64,000 nucleotides of DNA from Haemonchus contortus (taxonomy: Eukaryota > Nematoda > Chromadorea > Rhabditida > Trichostrongylidae). Below the pieces are notes generated by a model. That model was not told the origin of the DNA and ran no database searches. It was given only the letters and a program-made list of their open reading frames with translations. The stretch lies in assembly GCA_000469685.2 (NCBI GenBank), contig LS997567.1, forward strand, positions 10,079,690 to 10,143,689, written 5' to 3'. Positions 23,461 through 33,055 of the stretch are shown here, piece after piece. Each line of letters opens with the position of its first letter. Within the stretch, counting starts at the first letter, position 1. The position numbers were made by a program, and so were the translations under genes.

Positions 23461-23600
23461 ACCGAACTCGTGTATGTGTGTGTGTATGTATGTGTATGTG
23501 TATGTGTATGCGTATGTGTATATGTATGTGTATATAGGTGTATATGTATGTGTTTATGTGTGTATGGGTGTACATGTGTGTACATATATGTGTGTCATAG
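23461..23600. repeat. TGTATG-type microsatellite
   Basis: The plus strand is a run of TG and TGTATG units (TGTGTATGTATGTGTATGTG and variants) over about 130 bp. Open frames through it on both strands (poly Tyr/Val or His/Thr) are artefacts of the repeat. Confidence 0.8.
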
Positions 23601-23703
23601 TACTGTGCTCCTTTTTATTGCTTATGCTTAACCGTCAGCTGCTCCTCGATAAGCCACCAGCACTGAGATGCTTAAGAGAATGTCGTCTGCTAGCGGTCCT
23701 TTG

Positions 23704-24107
23704 AGGCACACTTCACGATTATTCTGAGGCATTTAGTTTAAGTGAATTAATGAAAGCCATGGTGGAGAGTAAGGCAAGGGTGGCGATGAAAGCGCGAAGA
23801 TTGGCAATTTCAAAAAAATAAGACTTTAGAAGGGTTGTACGAGATCGCCGTAATGGTCTAGGTGCCTCCCACATAAGCTTGCTATTTATCGCGTCCTAAT
23901 GCCTCGCTGTGAATAGTGCAGTCCCAACAAGGCCGGCATGTCACGTCCACTTTGGTGTGAATGTCTGTTGAATCGGCCTCTGAGTCCTTATTACGGTGTC
24001 TAGGCCGTTTTTTTCGATCCGACAACGTCCCGTGTATTAGTTTTGGGGGGCACAGGTTCATCCCAGAAGAAAATCTCATAAACCATTTCTATCGTTAACT
24101 GTTTCTT
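23704..24107. mobile_element. MITE of the GGCACAGTTCACGAT family, copy 1
   Basis: The left end AGGCACACTTCACGATTATT and a right end with CCATTTCTATCGTTAACTGT pair as diverged inverted repeats. Body sequence (GCGCGAAGATTGG, then AGGGTTGTACGAGATCG) resembles the copy at 38032-38545 (GGTTGGACGAGATCG). The right boundary is less sure. No coding capacity. Confidence 0.5.
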
Positions 24108-26419
24108 TGAGTGTTGCCGGTTACTTAAAAGGGAGTCAAAAACAGCCATAATCTATCCAATACAGTGCACACTGTGCCCATTTTCACTAGAGTGAAAGAA
24201 GCCTGCCAGACCTCCGCTCATCATCGCTTGGTTGTTCATCCTTTGATTTCCATGGACGTTGCAATATTTTTAGGAGCAATCTTCAATATGTACACTCATT
24301 CTATGCTGGCCTACACCACTAACAGGTGGCGATCAAGAAAAGTGCAGTTTTGAAAATACCAGCTTTAATGATATAAATATATGCATCAGCGGATAGTTAG
24401 GTAGAGATAAATTTAGAGAAAAAAAGGAAAAGAACTCATATAGATGACAAGATATACTGTAGAGTAAGATGAGATGCATCGAAGATAACATTAGTTGAAA
24501 GTAATGGGCGGCTATCGTGCTGTTCTTACATAATTTGTTCCGCTAGCATATGAATATCTGCATAAATTGGATCACGCCACATGCAATAACAGACATGTTG
24601 AAAAGTTGGAGTAAATTACTACCTGTCGCACTTCCACAGGAAATCGATCAAAAAACGATATCAATCAAACCATACCATTAACGTGTGCCTTCTGTACTTT
24701 ATCGCAGCAGCAATTTACGAAGTTTCCGAGTGAAATTATTCAATAACTTCGGAGCCCTAAATTTAGTACTGCATGGTAAGGTTGGTTAGAATGGCCACAC
24801 ATTTATTATCACTTATTTGTATTCACTTCCTCCCGCTACCTGGTTTCCCCCCGCTACCTGTGACAACGACTTCGGCATGGTGGATAAATTATACTGCTGT
24901 TCTCTTCGTGCACACCGATACAGGGACGCTCTTTGTAGAAATTTCAACTATTTTTAATAATAACACTAGACACACTGTCACTGGCAAAGGTGCACGCGTG
25001 TTTCTAGTGTTTTTCTCAACGAATTACCTACTCCTCACTTCGTCAACCAATACCAAACCTGAAAACGGAGAGGCTGATAGCAAGAAACGTAGTTAACGTA
25101 GGAACTCTATTGCGTGCGTTTGAGAAAACATATAATGAAACTCTGTTATTTCTTCTCGAAGGTTAAACCAACTGCTGTGAAAGAAAAACAGTCGATTACT
25201 AATACCAGGTTGGCACCGCGGACTGCATCTTTATTCTACTTTTGCAAGGCAAAATATGGAGACAGATATTACAAGTAATTGATAAATACGGTAGATCGCA
25301 GTGATTCGTATGTCTGCATTAGGTGCAGAATCAACGATTAAAGCGGTAATACAACAGTTCTTTATTCTGCTGAACCAAGGTGCTTGTTGCTTTCACTCCA
25401 CAGTACATTCACACTGGGCAAAGGAACTTGTTTAGAAAGCTGACGTAGAAGAGCGACTTCACAATAGGATCTCGAAAGTTAGCTACATGAGTAATGCACT
25501 TCGAGGAATCTTATGCATGGAAATGTTGATATTGACAATTCATTGCAAAATTTTCAAAGTGATTACTCATTTTTACTGTAACTCTGCCTCGACTTTCGAA
25601 AACCAGTTTGCACAAACAGCGAATCATCAAGTAATGCTGCAAAAAACCATAATTGTTGGCCGCAGGAAAATGCAACTGGGAGTTTGCTCCCTAAGTAGAG
25701 AGGGGAGCAATATAGACCATGTGTAGGACATCATAGTCCACTAATGTGCAGAACATTCTGAGTGCACACATTATAGGAATTTCGGAAAATGACTTGAAAT
25801 CAGGCCGACCGGAAAGCCTTCGCCACATAAACAAGGTGAGAATCCCTCCAAAATCAGCTGTGGTTGCATAATTTTTTTTATTGTGTTGATCTCGTCCAGC
25901 TCTGTGCTAGCAGTGAGTTGTCAACCCACCCGCTCTCGAAGATTTGCCAGTCAGCTGCTCTTGGGCTTCATTGAAATAGCATAACTACGCCAGCTTAAAC
26001 CAGCTCTTACTAGAGTAGCTTTCAGTAATACCATTATGCCCATATCACCTACTCACCAAAACAGGAGCCTAGTGTTAGTTGAGCAAGGTTGAAAAGTACC
26101 TATTAGAATTAAGAGTAGCCCAGCTTAACCAATCATAACCTTGAACATGGGACCTTATTTATAGGGCAAGGCCAACAGTTATCTTAAATATAAAAGAATT
26201 GACGAGCGCTAAAAACGTAATAATTTGCAAACAGTTCATAGATTAGACACTAAAAAATGTTGATCATACGATGAAAAGTGATCAACTGAGCATAGTCAGG
26301 GTTCTCAACCAAAGGCATATTAGCAGCTAAATCAGCTAATACGGATGTACACTTGTTGTCTAACCGCTCCGCCATCTTCAATTAATGAAATTCATCTCGC
26401 CCTCGGCAGTTAGGAAAAT
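24108..26419. other. Unassigned region, possible large intron
   Basis: No transposon termini and no splice-bounded exons that I could support. A 107-codon plus frame (24773-25096) has no motif I recognise. Confidence 0.3.
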
Positions 26420-26525
26420 TCAGGAAAACGAGAAGAAAATAAAAGTGATTCCCGCCTCGAGCTTCTGGAGATACGATCCATCACCATCACGTCCTGGGGT
26501 ACAAAGGGAACTCGGAGAAAATTCG
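26420..26525 (-). CDS. Candidate terminal exon of the unidentified host gene
   Basis: Acceptor CAAGTGTTCAG is followed by one base that completes the codon left by the exon at 26597-26699 (AG + C, Ser). Then 34 open codons (EFSPSSLCTPGRDGDGSYLQ and on) lead to a TGA at 26422-26420. The acceptor has a weak pyrimidine tract. It may be an alternative end of the gene, since the preceding exon could equally splice to 22226 or 22220. Confidence 0.5.
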
Positions 26526-26596
26526 CTGAACACTTGAAAGTTGACAAAATGAAATGATCTGCATTCAACAGTGAACATTGGCGAAGACTTGTTCAC

Positions 26597-26699
26597 CTTT
26601 CCGATTTCAGAGAAATTGCAGGTAGCGCTACTCGAGACCTTTCAGACGACCTCGGGGTTTTGCTGCCACGTGGTGAAGGAGGGATCCCCTCAATAGGCT
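26597..26699 (-). CDS. Internal exon of the unidentified host gene
   Basis: 103 bp between acceptor AATATTTCTTCCAG and donor GGAAAG/GTGAAC. It needs one base from the previous exon, which supplies G to give Glu, and ends in phase 2. The 34 codons are open and rich in Ser, Pro and Arg (PIEGIPPSPRGSKTPRSSER), a disordered, possibly phosphorylated segment. Confidence 0.65.
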
Positions 26700-27264
26700 C
26701 TGGAAGAAATATTCCAAAGTAGTTACTACAGGAAAAAACTGAGTGGTATTTGACTATAGACGAATATATATCTATACTCATGGTAAGCCCGGGGATTTCA
26801 GCGAAATGGTTCGATTTTTCAGTCGATTAGCCGAAATGCGTCAAGGTGACGATGAACTTAACCACATATTCCTATTCGGTACTTAGTGTCACGTGAGGCG
26901 CTGCCTTCGCGCATCAATCAGCCTTAACTCACAAAATGTAAAGCCACAGAACCTTAGAACGGTGCAACCATCTTAAAAAGCAAATAGAAGATAGCAAGAA
27001 AGACAAAAAAACCTACTCGAAGACGGTTCCGACATGCTACTATCGCTCTCCAGAATCGGCGATAAGTCCAGATGCAAACCCTTGTAGAGTAAATGTGGTC
27101 ATTACCTGTCTACCGAACGGAATTGATCAGTAGTAATAAACATACTTGTCGATGGCGATTTGAAGATGGTGTCGACGTTTCGTGATCATAATTATCTTAA
27201 CGTTAATCCGTAGAACCGAAGGGGATTTTTGCCAGTTACAGCACAATGTTCATGTTTCACTTAC

Positions 27265-27328
27265 CTCTAGTGAAATATGAGATTGGTGAGTCATAACTAA
27301 GTGGCGAATGGTCTTCATCATTAGATTT
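27265..27328 (-). CDS. Internal exon of the unidentified host gene
   Basis: 64 bp between a textbook nematode acceptor (CATATTTTCAG) and a strong donor (AGAG/GTAAGT). It begins in phase 0 and ends with one base left, matching its neighbours on both sides. The peptide is acidic and Ser-rich (KSNDEDHSPLSYDSPISYFT). Confidence 0.65.
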
Positions 27329-27683
27329 CTGAAAATATGGATATTTCCTAATTTATACCACGTTATAAGTCCCTAGCGATGGCTTCCACCATAAGCAAGG
27401 AGTAAGTTTAGCACTGCATTTCAGTGAGCAGAAAAAGTAATAAGCCCAACTCGACAATCAGCAATTGTTTCAGCCGGGGAACGAGAAATGTATGTGGCTT
27501 AACATGTTTGTTTAATGCACTATGCGGTTATCTGAATTTGCAAAAAAAAAGAAAACAGTCGCACTACTCAAGAATCCCCCAACTACATTCAGATACGAGA
27601 TGTTCCGAAAAACAAACAAAATCGTCCAAACGAAACATCTACATACTACACAGCTAGGTGACCGAATCATTTTTCCTCGAAAC

Positions 27684-27736
27684 CGTCGTAAAACGCACAA
27701 CTGTGAGACGAATGCGTCGAGACTTGTAGCGGTAAC
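27684..27736 (-). CDS. Small internal exon of the unidentified host gene
   Basis: 53 bp between acceptor GTTTTTGTAG and donor ACGACG/GTTTCG. I looked for it because its neighbours need a connecting exon with length equal to 2 modulo 3; this one fits, is open, and lies in the 486-bp gap between them. The peptide is basic (YRYKSRRIRLTVVRFTT). The donor is weaker than its neighbours'. Confidence 0.5.
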
Positions 27737-27814
27737 CTACAAAAACTTTAGTACCTTGAAACAATGATAAGCATCACATAAAGCGTGAAATGTTTGGAGA
27801 AGGACAGCACTTAC

Positions 27815-28066
27815 ACTGAACCGTCGGGGTCTCGGCTTGTCGTGCGGCATCATTAAGATCAATGGACCAGTCAATCAAGTGCGATCTACGAGGAAAAGGT
27901 CTCGTTTTGTTACCGGATCCACTCAATACAACCTGTAAATTATTTGCGATAGACTCAACGTCACACGATGTAACATTGGTATCGAATATTTCCCAATCAC
28001 GATGCTCGCACTTAATAGCAAATAATAGGCGACTTGAAGATTCCACGAGAAGCGTCACGGTTTCTA
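27815..28066 (-). CDS. Internal exon of the unidentified host gene
   Basis: 252 bp between acceptor GTTTTACAG and donor TTCAGT/GTAAGT, starting and ending in the same phase (one base carried). The 83 intact codons include alternating hydrophobic stretches (VTLLVESSSRLLFAIKCEH) and DWEIFDTNVTSCDVES, so it looks like part of a folded domain, unlike the downstream Ser-rich exons. I could not assign the domain. Sixteen base pairs upstream of the exon begins the palindromic element at 28083-28478. Confidence 0.65.
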
Positions 28067-28082
28067 CTGTAAAACACCTCAT

Positions 28083-28478
28083 GGTTGCTTTCAGACTTCG
28101 ATGTCCGTCCGTCCGTCCGTCCGGCGCGTGCGTGCTTCGACCGCGAGCCTAGATAGGTGTTGACAGCACTAGATCACGTGCAAGCGCTGTCAACACCTAT
28201 CTAGCGCCCCCGTCGCAGCACGCACGCGTCGGACGGACGGACGGATGAATCGTTGAAGCCTGAAAGCAGCCTGTCGCGACGGCGGTTCTAGAAAGGTGTT
28301 GACAGTGTCTGGTACCGATCGATACCGCAAGACGGGATGATGAAATTAGTCATCTCCTTCTCTTGCGGTATCGGTCGGTATTCATCGCTGGCAACACCTG
28401 CTAGAACCGCCGTCGCAGCACGCCAACACCTGTTTGAAACCGCCGTGGACGGACGAACGTCGCAGTCTGAAAGCAACC
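28083..28478. repeat. Nested palindromic MITE
   Basis: GGTTGCTTTCAGACT at 28083 is the exact complement of AGTCTGAAAGCAACC ending at 28478. Inside, 28083-28273 is a near-perfect palindrome of about 190 bp: GTCCGTCCGTCCGTCC pairs with GGACGGACGGACGG, and CTAGATAGGTGTTGACAGC pairs exactly with its complement around a ~16-bp loop. A second palindrome (about 28274-28425) repeats the AGGTGTTGACAG motif and closes with GACGGCGGTTCTAGAA pairing with TTCTAGAACCGCCGTC-like sequence. It lies in the intron between the exons at 28488-28584 and 27815-28066. Confidence 0.7.
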
Positions 28479-28487
28479 TATGTGAAC

Positions 28488-28584
28488 TAATGCTATTCTC
28501 TTGAACGGTAGTAACCACCGAGACTGCTGAAACCATGCTGTTACTTAGCGCTGCACTATTGTGCAATCGGCGGACAACATCCAC
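28488..28584 (-). CDS. Upstream exon of the unidentified host gene
   Basis: 97 bp following a good acceptor (TTTTTGAGATTGCAG), with 32 open codons (VDVVRRLHNSAALSNSMVSA and on). Its phase fits the next exon if the donor is ATTA/GTTCAC, which is weak. That donor is only 8 bp from the palindromic element, so the element's insertion may have displaced a better site. This is the least certain exon of the chain. Confidence 0.4.
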
Positions 28585-28669
28585 CTGCAATCTCAAAAAC
28601 AAAGTTTCCAAAGATATAGGGTACGACATTAGAAAGCATATAAAGGGCTAATGTAAGAGGGGTTAATTA

Positions 28670-29600
28670 TCCTTACTATATATAAAGCGCTCTGTCTGTC
28701 TATTTGTTTGTTTGTACGGAAATTCGATGTAACCTGAAAAAACACCTGAAGAGCTCGGGTCAATTCTGGAACGGGTTGAGCATAGGGTAAGTGCAACAGA
28801 GCACATAAGAGCCTAGCGGAGCTCCGCCCTTGAGTGGGCATGCTCCGGAATCGGGCGGGGTCATGGGCAAATTCTTCTCATTCGTTCTCATAACAGTCCA
28901 GACGCCGGGAAAGATTGCGTAAAGGTGGGGGATGGGTCAACAATTTGAAAAAAGGAAACTTACCCGCTGTGGGCGGAGCGTCCTCGCAATGGGCGGCACT
29001 TTCCACAGAGATTCATAACTCGATTCAGCGAAGGAGTCGAGGCCAAGAAAAAAATAAAAAGAGTGGGCAAGGCCTTATGCGTGCTGAGCATGCGTAGGCT
29101 TAGCAAAGCTCCGCCCACGATGGGCGGGGCTTTGCTGAGCTGGCGGGGATTCTGCGTTGGAGTGGAAGCCACTTTTCAAAAATGACTGTAGCTTCATTCA
29201 GAAAAGTTCTAGAAAGCGTGAAAAAGTGGTTGGAGGCAATTGGGCAAATGTGGTCAAATCCACGAAGTGGGCGGGGTTGGCACCAAAGTGGGCGGGGCTT
29301 ATATCAAAAACTTATAATTCTATTCAGAAACATCTGGGATCCGGCCAAAAGGTGTTAAGGTGTAAAAGAACAAATTTGGCCAAATCGCAGAAGTGGGCGG
29401 GGTTGGCACTGAAGTGGGGGGGGGGCTTACATCAAAATTATTATGTCTCTTCAGATGTGTTTTAGAACGCGGGAAAAAAGTGTCTGGAGGTAATAAAAGT
29501 AATGCGGTTCGAAATCCGAAGTGGGTGGGGTTTGTAAAGAAGGGGGTTGGGCTGAGATCAAAAATTTATACATCTGTCCTTCACACTAACCCTGACCACA
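28670..29600 (+). mobile_element. Helitron-like element with GTGGGCGGGG minisatellite
   Basis: It starts TCCTTACTATATATAAAGCG then CTCTGTCTGTCTATTTGTTTG, a Helitron-type 5' end. From about 28970, four diverged units of roughly 115-130 bp carry GAAGTGGGCGGGGTTGGCAC and TCATTCAGAAAAGTTCTAG-like blocks. A hairpin at about 29100-29136 (AGCAAAGCTCCGCCCA with its complement) lies between units and resembles a Helitron 3' stem, but no clear CTRR terminus follows. No Rep/helicase gene, so non-autonomous. The open frames across the array are repeat artefacts. Confidence 0.55.
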
Positions 29601-31240
29601 CAGGTGTACAACTAGGAGATACCACTAAATTCTTTCAAAAATTAGGCTTAAAATTTTCTAAGAGATAGTATCCATGGTTCCACACACAGTGGTCCCTTCT
29701 ACACAAGAGCAAATGCACTACATCAACTTCAGACCTCATGAAATAAATTCTACAATAACCCCGGCCACACAGGTGCATACCCTGTAGAGACGTGTGAATC
29801 CCTACAACTGCCCAAAGGGGCTGTCCTCTCAAAGTTAGTGTTCAAGGCCACACACAGCGCGAACTACGCAGTTTCTTCGACTACAAGGACTGCAGAGGTA
29901 TTCGATTTGGGTACACCGGAGTATTCCTCATGGCCACACACAGCCCCATTTCACATGAGTACTCTTCATGACCCACATACAGCCCAAACCAAGATATTTA
30001 TTATTTAAGATCAGAAAAGGTTGAAGCTACTGCTCGATTAATCCCCGTCGCCCTTGCTCAAGAATATTGTGTATGCAGAAGTGTTGATTTGATAAAATAC
30101 AGAATGTTTCAAAAACAAGTGTTATGTATACCATGTTAATACTCAAGCCGAACTGGACAAACTTTTCTAATCCACATCAAACACCCTTTTTGAACTGCTT
30201 GCCGTTCAGTCCGAATTTTCGTGATCTGGCGAAAAAATGTCACGCTTTCCATGAGACAAAAAAGGTGGCCGCTACAGCAGAAGTGGCAGGGAAGAGGCGC
30301 AGATGATAGAGGGTCTATAATGAAAATCAGAAGCTCATGCGGCTCCGTCCCTCATGGTTAGAGCTCCCAGCGCACGCGATAGCGTGCGTAGCAACGTGGT
30401 TCATTATGAAAGGACCATACATCGGCGTTCATCCTGATTCATGTAGATTTTAGAGAGATAGAGAGCCATTCTCAACAAACGAAGCTCAGTATCCCACTCA
30501 CTGGTCAATACTTTCATTCTTTTTAATGAATCTTCAATGCCAATATTGGCTGATCGGCTAAACACGTTGTAAGTGTGAGTGGTGATGTGTGTACTGATGG
30601 CTTAAAAGTCATTGAAGGCACAGTTCTCGATCAAATTGGTTTCTGAAATCTCTCCTCAGAGTGGGCCTGTGTCCAGCAAAAATAGCACGGGGGGACGGTG
30701 GCGGATCAAAAAACGGCTCAAGGCATAAAAGAAGCCCCAAAACCGGTTCAGCCTACGTACACACCCGAGGCGGATGCAATGGGTGCTTTCAGACTTCACC
30801 GACATGCGTTGTTTCCACCGGCCGACAGACACATCGACGGCGTTGCTGGCTACGTGTTGACAATGCAACGCAGAACAGATTGCGTTCAAGGCCGCATGGC
30901 CGCCGACGGAAGGGCGCGCGGTTCACGCATGACCCAATTAGAGCTCGTTGCGCTCGGAGTATTTCTTCAGTACCCTTCTGTTAAGATGGACCAAATAAGA
31001 CTTGCGGCAGTCCACGGCTTCACCGTGATCAAGAGCAAATCTCTTTACTGTGGCAACGAAACCCCTTCGATATTGAGAATTCACTGCATAGGTCAACAAG
31101 TTACTTGTCAAACCTTCAAAATAAGAGTGACTTCAATTTTTCCGATCCTAGAAAACGCATTCCTTCTGTAAACCTGCCCAGTTGGCCATTTATGTTTTTC
31201 TCTTTCTTTTTCTCTGTTTTAGGTATAGAATAATAATTAT
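29601..31240. other. Region with CCACACACAGC motifs and a 157-codon open frame
   Basis: Between 29580 and 29995 the motif GGCCACACACAGC, or variants, recurs every 60-120 bp, perhaps as a continuation of the Helitron-like element. From 30698 to 31171 the plus strand has a 157-codon frame that I do not recognise; it has no splice context and no known motif. A GC-rich hairpin, GCGCACGCGATAGCGTGCGT, lies near 30372. Confidence 0.3.
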
Positions 31241-31550
31241 AAAGGATAAAGTTTTGGGGCGGAGGTGGTGTAGTGGCAAGTGGCGCACTACATCACACGC
31301 ACGGTCAGGGGTTCGAATCCCGGATCGATGCCCGCCTAGGCCAACCAAGCCTTCCATCCCTCCGGGGTCGGTGAATTGGTACCAGACTCGTCTGGGAGGA
31401 TAAAAGCACTGACTTGTTCATCGGCTGGCCACCGCAAGTCATTGTATAGGCCACATACGCACTCATTACGCCACTACGATTCTGAATGGAAGTCGAGTGC
31501 GGGGGCGCATCCCTCAGGCGGGATTGATTAACGCCAAAAACTTTATCCTT
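31241..31550 (+). mobile_element. tRNA-derived SINE, copy 1
   Basis: A pol III A box (TGGTGTAGTGG, 31266-31276) and B box (GGTTCGAATCC, 31310-31320) lie 33 bp apart in a tRNA-like head, followed by a ~200-bp body shared with the copy at 60945-61236 (CTTCCATCCCTC, CAGACTCGTCTGG, CGATTCTGA.TGGAAGTCGA). The ends AAAGGATAAAGTTTTGG and CCAAAAACTTTATCCTTT are inverted repeats, unusual for a SINE. Transcription by RNA polymerase III is inferred from the boxes. Confidence 0.75.
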
Positions 31551-31829
31551 TATCCTAATAATAATTATAATGGTAGGCATGGTGGGATGGCATGATGTCT
31601 CGTCCGATGACTCCGTTATACTGACATGTGAATCGCACCACAACCCCGCCGATGTGCGTGATGATATGTACTCAGCGTTGTTAACACGTGGCAAACAGCG
31701 TATCCGGTCGGTGGAAACAATGCACTTCGTCGAAATTGAAAGGGATGAGTCAATTTAGGTCGAAATCTACTCACTTCGCACCTTCCTCGCCCATCCACTC
31801 ACTCGCCTGTAGGGGGGGGGGGTGTATAT
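31551..31829. other. Spacer before the LTR retrotransposon
   Basis: No gene recognised. It ends in a G run (31812-31822) just before the LTR start. That resembles a polypurine tract, so this LTR could have belonged to a deleted upstream copy. Confidence 0.3.
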
Positions 31830-32116
31830 TGTGAGCCGCGCTGTGCAAGCGCGGCTATGACGTTACAAGATGCAATCATGCAACGAGGAGTCGACGGCAG
31901 CTCGCCACCGAGCAGCCCCAAGTTTTTTTTTGCTCTGGAGGCGAAGCCCTGGACACCACGACTATATCCTCTCTGATCTCAGCTGTGTCTCATGTTATGT
32001 AATTATTACGTTGTATGACTGGTCGTTATCATGTAATTTGTTGATTTCTATTTTTATATGGTCGCCTTATTTTGAGTTATTAGGATAAATTATATATGAT
32101 CCAACAGTTTCCTACA
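31830..32116 (+). repeat. 5' LTR
   Basis: It starts TGTGAGCCGCGCTGTGCAAG and ends AGTTTCCTACA, matching the repeat at 40623-40964 along its length (shared blocks TGTATGACTGGTCGTTATCA and TATATGATCCAA). It is about 55 bp shorter because of small deletions. Confidence 0.8.
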
Positions 32117-33055
32117 GGAGCAGAGACTGAGCCCGCTTCCCTGGTAGCAGCGAGTGGTTCCCCCTCGCTGTAGGAGGTTAGTGGATGGCCAGGTGATTTT
32201 TAGGTGTCTTGGCGTGACTGGAATGGATGTGAAAGGGCCCGCTTGTGTCTAGTTACCGGCTGTGATTCGCTTTCAGCTTCTCTCGTCCCCTCAATCGAGT
32301 CCGGACAAGGAATGTACCGCACCGCTGCAGTTGTCGTTTGCTCTTTTAGGAACTTCCCTTTTCTGGCTACATTTTTTTTGGTCCAGCTGCACTATTTTCC
32401 ACGAGTTAGGAAGTCGCATCTGTGAGCCAGCGTAGTACGGTATTCCTTGCCGTAACGAACGATCTTTGTTTAGACTTTAGAAGTGCACTACACCCGTGAC
32501 AGGGGTCTAAAACTGTCAGGCGCCTTTCAAGAAAAGAAACACTTCGGAATTGGGTCAACTAAGAAGTAAGTTAAGGAGTTCGGCCCAGGTCGTAGTAAGG
32601 TTGTGAAATGATACGCCAACGTTCGGAGTAAGCCGTGCATCGCCGAATTAAGTTGTATTTGGAAGCTATTGATCTGTTGTTAGGTAATTCTGGGGACGTT
32701 AAATCGTGTTTGTGACGGCGGCGAGAAAGGGTTAAGGTAGGATTACTAGAGGAAGCATGAGGATTCACCACACTTCGAATGTGAAGGACTTTTCCGGGAT
32801 ATATTTATTCAACTGCAAAATAACAAATCAAAATTAAAAAACCAAATTAATTTCAAACGGCGTAAAACCATGGTTGTGAGCTAAACGAGTCTCATTACTT
32901 TCAGCATTGTGCTATCTTTTTAACAAGTTTCACTCGTTATGGACCTGCACGGTCTGAGTCGAAGAGCAGCTTTTGAGAGTATCTCGCCACGTGGTTAATT
33001 TGCAGCCGCTTTACTGAATCAGTTGCACTAATAATTCACTGTCCCTCCTATCTTA
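32117..33055. other. Leader region of the LTR retrotransposon
   Basis: Contains the primer-binding-site candidate near 32145. No coding region identified. Confidence 0.4.

Noticed and set aside
23223..23585. 120-codon frame with long His/Thr runs, and the opposite frame with Val/Cys/Met runs
   Set aside because: Both are translations of the TGTATG microsatellite.
28915..29668. Open frames of 60-102 codons with repeated GWAGL-like peptides
   Set aside because: They translate the GTGGGCGGGG minisatellite of the Helitron-like element.
30698..31171. 157-codon plus frame considered as a host gene
   Set aside because: No splice context, no recognisable motif and a repeat-rich setting; kept only as an unassigned frame.
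31266..31330. Possible functional tRNA gene
   Set aside because: A and B boxes are good, but no acceptor stem closes the head and it continues into a SINE body shared with 60945-61236.
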